Part shown: in pieces, positions 1 through 8,688 of the stretch
Numbering within the stretch: the stretch's first letter is position 1
Layout of the letters: each line of letters opens with the position of its first letter
NCBI GenBank assembly: GCA_025548565.1
Contig: JAJLPB010000002.1
Span: 723,965-787,964, forward strand
Origin: Rugamonas sp. A1-17
GTDB lineage: Bacteria > Pseudomonadota > Gammaproteobacteria > Burkholderiales > Burkholderiaceae_D
DNA: 64,000 bases
Reading direction: 5' to 3'
The notes under the pieces: model-generated
Seen by the model: only the letters and a program-made list of their open reading frames with translations
Told to the model about the DNA's origin: nothing
Database searches by the model: none
Position numbers and translations under genes: made by a program

Positions 1-981
1 CACCATGCGCAGGTAGGCCGGCATCAGCTGCTCGGCGTCGTCCATGATGAACACGCGCTTGACGTACAACTTGATGCCGCCGCGCTTGTTGCGGTCCCAC
101 AGGTCGAACGGCGCCTTGGCCGGAATGTACAGCAGCTGCGTGTACTCGCTGCGGCCTTCCACGCGGTTGTGCGTGTGCGTCAGCGGCGCCTGGAAGTCGT
201 GCGACACGTGCTTGTAGAATTCCTCGTACTGCTCCGGCGTGATGTCCGCCTTGTTGCGGGCCCACAGCGCGCTGGCCTGGTTGACGGTCTCCAGTTCGTC
301 CTTGACGACGGTTTCCTTCTTCTCCTCGTCCCACTCCTCCTTCGCCATCACGATCGGCAGCGAGATATGGTCCGAGTACTTGCGGATGATGGACTTGATC
401 TTCCACGACGACAGCAGCTCGTCCTCGCCCTCGCGCAGGTGCAGGATGATGTCGGTGCCGCGGCCGGTCTTTTCGATCTGCTCGACCGAGTAATCGCCCT
501 CGCCGGCCGATTCCCAGCGCACGCCCTCGGAGGCTGGCGCGCCGGCGCGGCGGGTTTCGACGGTGATCTTGTCGGCCACGATGAAGCCCGAATAGAAGCC
601 CACGCCGAACTGGCCGATCAGGGCCGCGTCCTGCTGCTGGTCGCCCGACAGCTTGCCGAAGAATTCCTTGGTGCCCGATTTGGCGATGGTGCCCAGGTGC
701 GAGATCGCCTCGTCGCGGCTCATGCCGATGCCGTTGTCGGAAATCGTGATGGTGCGCGCGGCCTTGTCGAACGATACCTTGATCTTCAGCTCATGGTCGT
801 TGCCATACAGGGCGTCGTTGTTGATCGCCTCGAAGCGCAGCTTGTCGGCCGCGTCGGACGCGTTCGAAATCAGCTCGCGCAGGAAAATCTCTTTATTGGA
901 GTACAGCGAGTGGATCATCAGCTGCAGCAGCTGTTTTACTTCGGCCTGAAATCCCAGGGTTTGCTTATCGGTGTCTGCCAT
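1..981 (-). CDS. htpG: HtpG (Hsp90) chaperone, 3' part outside window
   Basis: The cytosolic ATP-dependent Hsp90 chaperone. The 327 visible codons read from ATG at 981 to the window edge without a stop and cover the N-terminal ATPase domain and the start of the middle domain. The Bergerat-fold signatures are plain: [14 protein letters not shown] near the N-terminus, then DNGIGM, then [11 protein letters not shown]. The ATG is preceded by GAGG eight bases upstream, and a sigma-32-like promoter lies about 60 bases upstream. The C-terminal dimerisation domain is beyond the edge. Identification is by family motifs and is secure; only completeness is unknown. Confidence 0.97.
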   Translation of the reverse strand, partial: MADTDKQTLGFQAEVKQLLQLMIHSLYSNKEIFLRELISNASDAADKLRFEAINNDALYGNDHELKIKVSFDKAARTITISDNGIGMSRDEAISHLGTIAKSGTKEFFGKLSGDQQQDAALIGQFGVGFYSGFIVADKITVETRRAGAPASEGVRWESAGEGDYSVEQIEKTGRGTDIILHLREGEDELLSSWKIKSIIRKYSDHISLPIVMAKEEWDEEKKETVVKDELETVNQASALWARNKADITPEQYEEFYKHVSHDFQAPLTHTHNRVEGRSEYTQLLYIPAKAPFDLWDRNKRGGIKLYVKRVFIMDDAEQLMPAYLRMV

Positions 982-1038
982 TTTGAAAGCCTCAATAGTC
1001 TTGTGGTGGATGATACAAAAAACGCAAAAGTTCCAGGA

Positions 1039-1066
1039 AAGTGGGGATTATAAGAGCGATTTCAAG
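1039..1066 (-). promoter_or_regulatory. Sigma-32 (heat-shock) type promoter of htpG
   Basis: On the minus strand CTTGAAA (1066-1060) is followed after 13 bases by CCCCACTT (1046-1039). The known RpoH consensus is CTTGAAA, 11-16 bases, CCCCATnT. Transcription would start near 1030, leaving a leader of about 50 bases before the htpG ATG. This fits the known heat-shock control of htpG; the promoter itself is inferred from sequence. Confidence 0.8.
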
Positions 1067-1072
1067 AGCGGC

Positions 1073-1105
1073 CCCTCATTCGTCCCTCATTTGTCCCTCA
1101 TTTAC
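1073..1105. repeat. Three tandem 11-bp units (CCCTCATTYGT)
   Basis: Three consecutive near-identical 11-bp units: CCCTCATTCGT, CCCTCATTTGT and CCCTCATTTAC. The third contains the stop codon of the MocR gene, which sits on the minus strand. The array lies between that stop and the htpG promoter. Its function is unknown; slippage at the gene end is the simplest explanation. Confidence 0.7.
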
Positions 1106-2774
1106 CCAACTCCCGCTCCAGGAAGCGCCACACGGCCGGCTCCTGCATGGCCGCCACATTGAGCCGCATGCGGGTCGACGGCAGCTGCTTGGGCGAGAAC
1201 AGGCTGCCCGGCGCCAGCAGCAGGTTGTGCGCCATCGCGCGCTCGGTCAGCACATTGGTGTCGCAACCGGCATCGACCCACACGAACATGCCGGCCGGCG
1301 CCACCACGTCCACCTTCAGCCCCACCCGCTCCATCTGGCGGATGGTCTTGGCGCGGATGCCGTCGAGCCGCGCCCGCACCCGGTCGATATGCTTGCGGAA
1401 CGAGCCCTCCGACAGCACCTTGTACACCACCCGCTCGCCGATATCGCTGGTGGTCAGCATGGTCAGCATCTTGCGGTCGGCCAGGCGCTCGGCGCGTTCG
1501 GGCGAGGTCGCGATGAAGCCCACCCGCAGGTTGGCCGCCATCGTCTTCGAAAAGCCGCCCAGATAAATCACCCTTTGCAGCTGGTCCAGCGCCGCCAGCC
1601 GCGTGGCCGGCTGCACCGCGACGCCCGGGTGCAGGTCGCAGTAGATATCGTCTTCGACGATGATGAAGTCATGCTCCTCCGCCAGCCGCAGCACCTGGAA
1701 GGCCTTGGCCGCCGACAGCGAGGTCGAACTGGGGTTGTGCAGCACCGAATTGATGATGTACAGCTTGGGCTTGTGCAGCGCCGCCAGCTCCGCCAACTGC
1801 GCGATGTCCGGACCGTCGGCCAGGCGCGGAATGCCCACCACCTTGGCGCCCAGCGCCGCGAAGGAGCCGAACATCAGGAACCAGGCCGGATCGTCGACAA
1901 AGATCGTGTCGCCCGGCCGCGTGAACTCGCGCGCCACCAGGTCCAGCGCCTGCGTCACGCCGGCCGTGGTGACGATCTGCTCGGGCGCGGCGGCGATCTC
2001 CAGCTCCGCCATCTTCAGCTGAAGCTGCTGGCGCAGCGGCAGGAAGCCCTGCGGCACGCCGTAGCCGATCAGCAGGTTGGCGTTCTGCCGGCTCACCGCG
2101 CGCAGCGCATTGCCGATGGCGACGCCGTCCAGCCAGTCCGGCGGCAGCACGCCGGTGCCCGGCATGTGCCCGTGCGGCATCTGGCGGAACATATTCCGCA
2201 CCAGCCAGACCACGTCGATCGGCTTGACGCCGGGGTGGTCGCGCTCCGCCTCGCCGGTCCGGCGCCGCCCGCCCGGACGCCGCTGCGCCAGGTTCAGCTC
2301 CATCGCCGCCGGCTCGCGCACGAAGAAGCCCGCGCCCCGGCGCGACTCCAGGTAGCCCGACGCCACCAGCTTGTCGTAGCTGGCCACCACCGTGAACGCC
2401 GACACCCCGTGCGCCGCCGCGAACGCGCGGATCGACGGCATGCGCGCGCCGCCGCGCAGCAGGCGGTCGTCGATGCGCGCCGCCACCGAGCGCACGATCT
2501 GGTCGATCAGCGTCTCGCCCGACTCGCGCGACAGCAGGCCGACGATCGTCCCGGACTGCGCCGCCTTGCCGGCCGCCCGCGCAGCACGTGCCGGCGCCGG
2601 CGTCGGCGCCACCGTCGCCACCGCGGGGCCCGGCGCGGCCGCCGCCACCGCCCGCCCGGAGGCCGCCTTGGCCGCCGAACGCGCCTCGGCCGCCGCCAGC
2701 GCCTCGGCCACCGCCTCCGCCGCGGCAGAAGCGGCGGCGCCCAAAAGTGAAGTGCGCGTGCGTGTATTGGTCAT
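1098..2774 (-). CDS. MocR/PdxR-type transcriptional regulator (GntR wHTH + aminotransferase fold)
   Basis: A 558-residue DNA-binding regulator with a fold-type I aminotransferase effector domain. After an Ala-rich, low-complexity stretch of about 75 residues comes a GntR winged helix (ETLIDQIVRSVAARIDD through ESRRGAGFFV), then the aminotransferase-like domain. The latter carries the PLP lysine motif GGFSKTMAANLRVG and the Asp region IVEDDIYCDLHPG. The start is ATG at 2774; the open frame continues upstream through the neighbouring gene but lacks family similarity there. It is divergent from an EamA exporter, a common arrangement in which the regulator controls its neighbour. The long Ala/Pro N-terminal extension is unusual, and the true start could lie further inside. 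The effector is unknown. Confidence 0.9.
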   Translation of the reverse strand: MTNTRTRTSLLGAAASAAAEAVAEALAAAEARSAAKAASGRAVAAAAPGPAVATVAPTPAPARAARAAGKAAQSGTIVGLLSRESGETLIDQIVRSVAARIDDRLLRGGARMPSIRAFAAAHGVSAFTVVASYDKLVASGYLESRRGAGFFVREPAAMELNLAQRRPGGRRRTGEAERDHPGVKPIDVVWLVRNMFRQMPHGHMPGTGVLPPDWLDGVAIGNALRAVSRQNANLLIGYGVPQGFLPLRQQLQLKMAELEIAAAPEQIVTTAGVTQALDLVAREFTRPGDTIFVDDPAWFLMFGSFAALGAKVVGIPRLADGPDIAQLAELAALHKPKLYIINSVLHNPSSTSLSAAKAFQVLRLAEEHDFIIVEDDIYCDLHPGVAVQPATRLAALDQLQRVIYLGGFSKTMAANLRVGFIATSPERAERLADRKMLTMLTTSDIGERVVYKVLSEGSFRKHIDRVRARLDGIRAKTIRQMERVGLKVDVVAPAGMFVWVDAGCDTNVLTERAMAHNLLLAPGSLFSPKQLPSTRMRLNVAAMQEPAVWRFLERELGK

Positions 2775-2800
2775 TTTACCGTCACAGTATAAGAAATTAT

Positions 2801-2828
2801 GTACACAAGTGTACTGGCACTGTATTGG
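2801..2828. promoter_or_regulatory. Candidate MocR operator between the divergent genes
   Basis: The divergent intergenic region holds the inverted repeat GTACAC-AA-GTGTAC (2801-2814). Its right arm runs into GTACTGG (2811-2817), and a related GTATTGG follows 11 bases later (2822-2828), about one helical turn. Paired half-sites one turn apart suit a dimeric MocR regulator. The site is seen in sequence; binding is inferred. Confidence 0.4.
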
Positions 2829-2880
2829 TTTTGTCACGTAGCATACAACCATACCCACCATAACCGCCCCTGGAGACCGC

Positions 2881-3912
2881 ATGACCCACAGCGCCCCGCC
2901 GCCCGCCAGCCCGTCGTACCCGCGCAGGCGGGTACCCATGCTGAGCGAGCGGTCCATGGATTCCCGCCTGCGCGGGAATGACGGCGGACGGCGCCTGAGC
3001 GACGAAACCACCGGCATGCTGCTCGGCCTGATCGCGGTCGCCATCTTCAGCCTGACGCTCCCCTTCACCCGCCTGGCCGTGGGCGGCGGCGATGCCGGCG
3101 CCGGCCTCTCGCCCACCTTCGTCGCCCTCGGCCGGGCGCTGGTCGCCGCCGTGCTGGCCGCCGGCTGGCTGGCCTGGAGGCGCGCCCCGCTGCCGCCGCG
3201 CTCCGCCCTGGCGCCGCTGGCCATGGTGGCGGCGGGCTGCATCATCGGCTTCCCCTGGCTGACCTCCATCGCCATGCGCAGCCTGCCGGCCGCCCACGGC
3301 GCCGTGCTGGTCGGCATCCTGCCGCTGGCCACCGCCGTCTTCGGCGCGCTGCTGGCCGGCGAAAAACCGTCGGCCGGCTTCTGGATCATGGCCAGTGTGG
3401 GCTCGGCGCTGGTGATCGGCTTTGCGCTGGGCCAGAGCGGCGGCAGCCTGCGGCCGGCCGACCTGGCCATCTTCCTGGCCGTGCTGCTGGCCGCCATGGG
3501 CTACGCCGCCGGCGGCCGCCTGTCGCAGACGCTGGGCGGACAACAGACCATCTGCTGGGCGCTGCTGCTCTCGGCGCCGGTGCTGCTGCCGCTGGTGGGC
3601 TGGCTGTGCTGGCGGGACGGCCCGCGGCTGGCCGCCGCCAGCCCCGCCGCCTGGACCGGCTTCGCCTACGTCTGCGTGTTCTCGATGTTCATCGGATTCT
3701 TCTTCTGGTACCGCGGCATGGCGCTGGGCGGCGTGGCGCGGGTCGGCCAGGTGCAGCTGGTCCAGCCCTTCCTGTCGCTGCTCGGCGCGGCGCTGGTTCT
3801 GGGCGAAACGCTGGCCTGGCCCACTGTGTTTTTTGCAATCGCCGTCATCGCCGTGGTGGGTGCCGGCCGCAAAATGCAGGTAAAACGGGGCGAAAACCGT
3901 AGACTATCTTGA
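2881..3912 (+). CDS. EamA/DMT-superfamily exporter with a repeat-derived N-terminus
   Basis: A 343-residue inner-membrane transporter of the drug/metabolite (EamA) superfamily with about ten hydrophobic segments starting near residue 46. It contains two EamA halves; typical stretches are LVGILPLATAVFGALLAGE in the first and VQPFLSLLGAALVLGETL in the second. ATG at 2881 has GGAG six bases upstream, so I keep it. Codons 11-34, however, are the translated product of a dispersed palindromic element (SYPRRRV and SRLRGND are its peptide hallmarks). Alternative internal starts are Met at 2938 or at 3016 (TGMLLGLIAV), just before the first membrane segment. The divergent MocR gene probably regulates it. 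Substrate is unknown; amino acids or derivatives are typical of the family. Confidence 0.85.
   Translation: MTHSAPPPASPSYPRRRVPMLSERSMDSRLRGNDGGRRLSDETTGMLLGLIAVAIFSLTLPFTRLAVGGGDAGAGLSPTFVALGRALVAAVLAAGWLAWRRAPLPPRSALAPLAMVAAGCIIGFPWLTSIAMRSLPAAHGAVLVGILPLATAVFGALLAGEKPSAGFWIMASVGSALVIGFALGQSGGSLRPADLAIFLAVLLAAMGYAAGGRLSQTLGGQQTICWALLLSAPVLLPLVGWLCWRDGPRLAAASPAAWTGFAYVCVFSMFIGFFFWYRGMALGGVARVGQVQLVQPFLSLLGAALVLGETLAWPTVFFAIAVIAVVGAGRKMQVKRGENRRLS
2912..2983. repeat. Dispersed palindromic (REP-like) element, copy 1, inside a gene
   Basis: Two hairpin-forming arms face each other: CGTACCCGCGCAGGCGGGTA at the left and TTCCCGCCTGCGCGGGAATG at the right, with about 30 bases between them. Related elements occur at 58982-59060 and 59977-60062. 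This copy is translated in frame as part of the EamA exporter. Confidence 0.85.
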
Positions 3913-3999
3913 TTTCGCCGCGATTGCGGGCAGCCCCTGCCGCTGACGTACAATATCGGTCTTGAACCTGCATTTCCCACTTACTCTTTGGATAACCAC

Positions 4000-4461
4000 A
4001 TGTCTGTCTACGAAAAACTCAAAGCGCTCGATATCACCCTCGCCGCACCCGCCACCCCGGCGGCGGCCTACGTCATGTACGCCCAAACCGGCAACCTGGT
4101 GTTCCTGTCGGGTCATATCGCCAAGCGCGCCGACGGCAGCGTGTGGGTCGGCCAGCTGGGCAAGAACATCGACACCGCCGAAGGCAAGGCCGCCGCGCGC
4201 GCCATCGCGGTCGACCTGATCGGCACCCTGCAAGCGGCCGTCGGCGGCGACCTGACCCGCGTCAAGCGCATCGTCAAGGTCATGAGCCTGGTGAACTCCA
4301 CCCCTGAATTTACCGAACAGCACCTGGTCACCAACGGCGCCTCCGAGCTGCTGGGCGAAGTCTTCGGCGAAGCCGGCAAGCACGCCCGCTCGGCCTTTGG
4401 TGTCGCACAAATCCCGCTTGGCGCCTGCGTCGAAATCGAACTGATCGCGGAAGTCGCGTAA
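4000..4461 (+). CDS. RidA/YjgF family protein
   Basis: A 153-residue single-domain protein of the RidA family, which hydrolyses reactive enamine/imine intermediates released by PLP enzymes. Seen: LVFLSGHIAKRADGSVWVGQLGKNID near the N-terminus, the helix AARAIAVDLIGTLQAAVGG, and the C-terminal ARSAFGVAQIPLGACVEIELIAEV, where an Arg followed by a hydrophobic strand forms the family's substrate pocket. An in-frame TTG at 3988 would add four residues, but ATG at 4000 gives the usual N-terminus. It lies 100 bases before a PLP aminotransferase on the same strand, a sensible metabolic pairing. Its length is nearer to longer RidA relatives than to the 128-residue archetype. Confidence 0.88.
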   Translation: MSVYEKLKALDITLAAPATPAAAYVMYAQTGNLVFLSGHIAKRADGSVWVGQLGKNIDTAEGKAAARAIAVDLIGTLQAAVGGDLTRVKRIVKVMSLVNSTPEFTEQHLVTNGASELLGEVFGEAGKHARSAFGVAQIPLGACVEIELIAEVA

Positions 4462-4561
4462 GCGGGCGGCTTCTTACCCGAAGCCGTTCCTTTTATAAGA
4501 GCACGCCACAAGCGAGCTTGATGAACAACCGGCAGCGCCGGTTCACCCTAGTGAGACAAGT

Positions 4562-5755
4562 ATGAAAATCGAAAACCCCAATCCGATCCAGTGGCGCTTC
4601 TCCGAACGCGCCGACCAGCTGCAATCGTCCTTCATCCGCGAGATCCTCAAGATCACCCAGCAGCCGGAGATCATCTCCTTCGCCGGCGGCCTGCCGTCGC
4701 CGCTGACCTTCCCGGTCGACGAGATGAAAACCGCCTTCGACAAGGTGCTCAGCGAGAATGGCAAGGTCGCCCTGCAATACGGCCCGACCGACGGCTACCT
4801 GCCGCTGCGCCAGTGGATCGCCGACTCGCTGTCCACCAACGGCGCCAAGATCGTGCCGGAACAGGTGCTGATGACCTCCGGCTCCCAGCAAGCGCTGGAC
4901 CTGCTGGGCAAGGTGCTGATCGACGAAGGCAGCCGCGTGCTGGTCGAGACCCCGTCCTACCTGGGCGCGCTGCAGGCGTTCTCGGTCTACCGTCCTGAAT
5001 TCAAATCCGTGGCCACCGACGACCATGGCCTGGTGCCGTCGTCGCTGGACGCCGTCGCCCAGGGCGCGCGCCTGCTGTACGCGCTGCCGAACTTCCAGAA
5101 CCCGACCGGCCGCACGCTGTCCGTCGAGCGCCGCCTGGAGCTGGTGGAAACCTGCGCCCGCCTCGGCCTGCCGCTGATCGAGGACGACCCGTACGGCGCC
5201 CTGAGCTACAAGGGCGACCCGCTGCCGAAGATGGTGGCGATGAACCCGGACGGCGTGATCTACATGGGCTCCTTCTCCAAGGTGCTGACCCCCGGCATCC
5301 GCCTGGGCTACGTGGTCGCCCCGCTGCCGCTGGTGCGCCGCCTGGAGCTGGCCAAGCAGGCCGCCGACCTGCACACCTCGCAGCTGACCCAGATGGTCGT
5401 GCACGAAGTGATCAAGGACGGCTTCCTGGGCCGCCACATCCCGAAAATCCGCGCCCTGTACGGCGACCAGTGCCAGGTCATGCTGGACGCGATGGCCCAG
5501 CACTTCCCGGCCGGCGTCGAGTGGACCAAGCCGGAAGGCGGCATGTTCATCTGGGTCACGCTGCCCAAGCACATCGACGCCATGAAGCTGCTGGACGAAG
5601 CCATCGCCCAGAAGGTCGCCTTCGTCCCGGGTTCGCCGTTCTACGCCAACGAGCCGGAAACCAACACGCTGCGCCTGTCCTTCGTCACCGTGCCGCCGGA
5701 ACGCATCCGCGCCGGCATCGAGATCCTCGGCAAGCTGATCGCCGCCAAGATCTAA
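4562..5755 (+). CDS. PLP-dependent aminotransferase, class I/II (2-aminoadipate/aromatic type)
   Basis: A 397-residue cytosolic fold-type I aminotransferase. Seen: the N-terminal FAGGLPSPLTFP typical of LysN/KAT II-like enzymes, YGPTDGYLPLR, MTSGSQQALDLLGK for the PLP phosphate, PNFQNPTGRTLS, EDDPYGALSY carrying the cofactor Asp/Tyr, and YMGSFSKVLTPGIRLGY with the Schiff-base Lys. Arg in NTLRLSFV should bind the substrate carboxylate. The family transaminates 2-aminoadipate, aromatic or branched amino acids; the substrate cannot be fixed from sequence. The upstream RidA gene may protect against its reactive intermediates. A strong hairpin follows the stop. Confidence 0.92.
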   Translation: MKIENPNPIQWRFSERADQLQSSFIREILKITQQPEIISFAGGLPSPLTFPVDEMKTAFDKVLSENGKVALQYGPTDGYLPLRQWIADSLSTNGAKIVPEQVLMTSGSQQALDLLGKVLIDEGSRVLVETPSYLGALQAFSVYRPEFKSVATDDHGLVPSSLDAVAQGARLLYALPNFQNPTGRTLSVERRLELVETCARLGLPLIEDDPYGALSYKGDPLPKMVAMNPDGVIYMGSFSKVLTPGIRLGYVVAPLPLVRRLELAKQAADLHTSQLTQMVVHEVIKDGFLGRHIPKIRALYGDQCQVMLDAMAQHFPAGVEWTKPEGGMFIWVTLPKHIDAMKLLDEAIAQKVAFVPGSPFYANEPETNTLRLSFVTVPPERIRAGIEILGKLIAAKI

Positions 5756-5766
5756 ACTGTCCCGCC

Positions 5767-5797
5767 ATTTGTGGGCGGCCCCGCGCCGCCCACAAAT
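5767..5797 (+). terminator. Hairpin after the aminotransferase gene
   Basis: A perfect 13-bp stem, ATTTGTGGGCGGC (5767-5779) with GCCGCCCACAAAT (5785-5797), closes a five-base loop twelve bases after the stop codon. No T-tract follows, so it is either a weak intrinsic terminator or a 3' stabilising hairpin. The remaining 200 bases before the next gene show nothing else clear. Confidence 0.55.
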
Positions 5798-6010
5798 ACA
5801 ACAAAGCCGCCGCGACTTTATCACCAAAAGTCACAACCGCCGGCCAAAGCCATAACATCCCATCAACATTAAGTAAGCCACCAGCATGCTGGCGTGGCAT
5901 CGCCGCAAATTCCGAAGACTTCCTCAAAAAACCGCCCATGATTTTTCACATGGCGGCGGGCCGACGCGTTATGATTTGAACGAATAGTCACTTTCCTGTC
6001 AGGCCAGCCC

Positions 6011-7375
6011 TTGCTCACCCCAGTCAACTATCCTCTTCTGGCCACGCGGCGCGACGCCGCGATACTCATAGTGGACGACGCGCCGGAGAACCTGAGCGCG
6101 CTGCGCAAACTGATGGTCCAGCAAGGCTACCAGACCTTCGTCGCCACCTCGGGCGAACGGGCGCTGAAGATCGCCCGCCGCGTCCATCCCGACCTGATCC
6201 TGCTCGACGTGGTCATGCCCGGCATGGACGGTTTCGAAACCTGCCGCCAGCTCAAGAGCCACGCCGCCACCCAGCGCATCCCGGTCATCTTCATGAGCGC
6301 GCGCACCGAGACCGAGGACGTGGTGGCCGGCTTCGACATCGGCGCGGTGGACTACATCAGCAAGCCGCTGCGCATGGCCGAGGTGAGCGCCCGCGTGCGC
6401 ACGCAGCTCAACATCCGCAGTCGCAGCGAGACCCAGGAAGAACAGGCCGAGCGCCTGCGCACCATCGTCAACAACATGGCCGAGGGCCTGCTGATCATCG
6501 AGGCGGACGGCCGCATCCAGTTCACCAACCCGGCCTGCGACAAATACCTCGGCTACCAGGAAAACGAACTGGCCGGCGGCTCCATCGCCGACCTGCTCAA
6601 CCCCATGGTGGCGCGGGAATACCTGGACTACTTCGACCGCTACGCCGCCGCGCCGGAGACGGCGCACAGCCACGGCACGCGCGAGGTGATCATCCGCCAC
6701 CGCAACGGCAGCTCGGTGTGCATGGACCTGACCCTGACGCCGATGTACCTGCGCCAGCCGCTGTTCATCGGCCTGCTGCACGACATCACCCACCACAAGC
6801 AGTCCGAGGACGCGCTGCAGCGCGCCGCCATGGTCGACCCGCTGACCAAGATCGCCAACCGCCGCCACTTCGACACCTTCCTGGAAAAGGAATGGCAGCG
6901 CGCCATGCGCAGCGGCCTGCCCTTGTCGCTGGTGGTGCTGGACGTCGACCACTTCAAGCTGTACAACGACACCCTCGGCCACCCGGCCGGCGACGCCTGC
7001 CTGCAGCAGGTGGCGCAGGCCATCGCCTCGCACGCGCTGCGCCCGACCGACCTGGCGGCGCGCTACGGCGGCGAGGAATTCGTGCTGCTGTTCGCCGAGA
7101 CCGACAGCGACTCGGCCCACCTGCTGGCCGAATCGATCCGCGCCCACGTCGAATCGCTGCAGATCCCGCACCCGCGCTCGACCACCTCGGCATGGCTGAC
7201 GGTGAGCATCGGCGTGGCCACCATCCGGCCGCACCAGCTGGACAACATCGAATCGCTGTTCGTCGCCGCCGACCGCGCCATGTACGTGGCCAAGGAAGGC
7301 GGCCGCAATCAGGTGCAGGCCACCACCACCGGCAGCGCCGCGATGGAGGCCGTCAAGGCGCTGGTGATGCGCTGA
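6011..7375 (+). CDS. Response-regulator diguanylate cyclase (REC-PAS-GGDEF)
   Basis: A 454-residue signalling enzyme predicted to make cyclic di-GMP. REC domain (about 16-130): acidic pair D22-D23, phospho-acceptor D66 in LILLDVVMPG, S96 and K118 in YISKPL. PAS domain (about 150-270): VNNMAEGLLIIEADGRIQFTN, ending at LLHDITHHKQSE. GGDEF domain (about 282-440): active-site GGEEF at 353-357, with the inhibitory RxxD motif (RPTD, 344-347) exactly five residues before it. All catalytic and product-inhibition residues are present, so it should be active and feedback-controlled. The start is TTG at 6011; no in-frame ATG lies close upstream, and AGG precedes it by seven bases. No partner kinase is adjacent. 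Its end overlaps the convergent MFS gene by 23 bases. Confidence 0.93.
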   Translation: MLTPVNYPLLATRRDAAILIVDDAPENLSALRKLMVQQGYQTFVATSGERALKIARRVHPDLILLDVVMPGMDGFETCRQLKSHAATQRIPVIFMSARTETEDVVAGFDIGAVDYISKPLRMAEVSARVRTQLNIRSRSETQEEQAERLRTIVNNMAEGLLIIEADGRIQFTNPACDKYLGYQENELAGGSIADLLNPMVAREYLDYFDRYAAAPETAHSHGTREVIIRHRNGSSVCMDLTLTPMYLRQPLFIGLLHDITHHKQSEDALQRAAMVDPLTKIANRRHFDTFLEKEWQRAMRSGLPLSLVVLDVDHFKLYNDTLGHPAGDACLQQVAQAIASHALRPTDLAARYGGEEFVLLFAETDSDSAHLLAESIRAHVESLQIPHPRSTTSAWLTVSIGVATIRPHQLDNIESLFVAADRAMYVAKEGGRNQVQATTTGSAAMEAVKALVMR

Positions 7376-8516
7376 TCCGGCCATGGCCGCGCAGGGCCTT
7401 GAGCCCCAGCGGCACGCTGGCCGCCAGCGCCAGCAGCGAAAACAGGATCACGCCCCAGCCGCCCAGGTCCTGGAACAGCGCCCCGGCGCCGACCGTCCCC
7501 AGCGCCACGGCGGCGAAAGTCACCACCACCGATTGCGACAACAGCGAGCCATCGCGGTCGCGCGCCGAGATAAAGCTGTTCAGTATCGCCATGACGGTAT
7601 AGAAGGCCGCGTTCAGCGCCAGCTGCGCGACGAAGAACGCCGCCACGCCGCGCGCCATGAAGAAGCCGGCCACCGACGCCGACATCACCGCCAGCGCCGC
7701 CATCACCGTCAAGCCGCGCCGCGCCGCCAGCGCCGGTATGGCCGGCACCACCGCGCCGAAGAACCCCAGCAGCGACGACAGCGACAGCAGCATGCCGATG
7801 GACGGCAGCGACAGCCCGATGCGCTCCCCCTGCAGCGCCGACACCGCCCACACGCCGGCCTGCACGCTGTACACGCCGACGAACACGCCCCACGCCAGCC
7901 ACACCTCCACCCTTCCGCGCGGGTGGCCGGCATGGACCGCCGGCTGCGGCGCCGGCATCAGCACCGGCACCCGCACCGCCGCCAACCCCAGCACCGCGGC
8001 CAGCAGCGCCAGGCCATACCAGATGCCGCTGCCCGCCGCCACGCCCGGCAGCAGGGTCAGTAAAGTGAACACCCCCGCCACCGCCAGCCCGGAAAGCAGC
8101 AGCACCACGCCCCAAAGGCGCTCCGCATCGCGATGGCATGCCAGGCAGATGCCGACCATGACGATCATCTGCGCCTCGCAGAAGCCGGCGCCGAAGCGCG
8201 CCAGCGCGAACGCCGGCGCCGACACCGTCAGCGCCGACAGCACCTGGCTCCACACCAGCAGCACGAGCGCGCCGGCGGTGAGCTGCGATGGCCAGCGCCT
8301 GGCCAGCGCCGGCAGCGCGATGCAGCCGGCCAGCATGCCCACCACCTCCGCCCCGGCCAGCATGGTGGCCGCGCCCTCCTCCAGCCGCAGGCGCGCCATC
8401 GCGTTCGTCACCAGCAGCGGCATCATGGTGGTGCCGCCGATGCCCAGCGCCCAGCTGCAGGCCAGCACGAAGGTGGGACGGATTTGGCGCGCGGGCCGCA
8501 CTGGGGTGATGATCAT
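7353..8516 (-). CDS. MFS transporter
   Basis: A 387-residue inner-membrane protein with about twelve hydrophobic segments (for example LACSWALGIGGTTMMPLLV, MLAGAEVVGMLAGCIALPAL and FFVAQLALNAAFYTVMAILN), consistent with a major facilitator superfamily carrier. ATG at 8516 is chosen because GGAG lies six bases upstream; the open frame runs 28 codons further without a binding site. It is convergent with, and overlaps, the diguanylate cyclase gene, and is divergent from the AraC-type regulator at 8689, its likely controller. Substrate is unknown. Confidence 0.82.
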   Translation of the reverse strand: MIITPVRPARQIRPTFVLACSWALGIGGTTMMPLLVTNAMARLRLEEGAATMLAGAEVVGMLAGCIALPALARRWPSQLTAGALVLLVWSQVLSALTVSAPAFALARFGAGFCEAQMIVMVGICLACHRDAERLWGVVLLLSGLAVAGVFTLLTLLPGVAAGSGIWYGLALLAAVLGLAAVRVPVLMPAPQPAVHAGHPRGRVEVWLAWGVFVGVYSVQAGVWAVSALQGERIGLSLPSIGMLLSLSSLLGFFGAVVPAIPALAARRGLTVMAALAVMSASVAGFFMARGVAAFFVAQLALNAAFYTVMAILNSFISARDRDGSLLSQSVVVTFAAVALGTVGAGALFQDLGGWGVILFSLLALAASVPLGLKALRGHGRISASPAP

Positions 8517-8688
8517 CGTTTCTCCGAAGTGAGCGGCGAGATTGCGCGCTGGAGTCAAGCATACGGCGGCGGCACGCGGCATGGGGTCCGAAGCGGCCAA
8601 AAAGAGACACCGATCCGGTCATTTCCGCGCCGGACACCCCATGCCCGCAAATCCATACTATGCTGGCTCCATCTTCAAAGGAGCTGCC

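Noticed and set aside
1041..2750. A 569-codon open frame opposite the MocR gene
   Set aside because: It is Arg/His-rich, has no family pattern and exists because of GC-rich codon use on the other strand. Many similar long mirror frames (for example 5999-7384, 10618-12228 and 57506-60007) are shadows of real genes.
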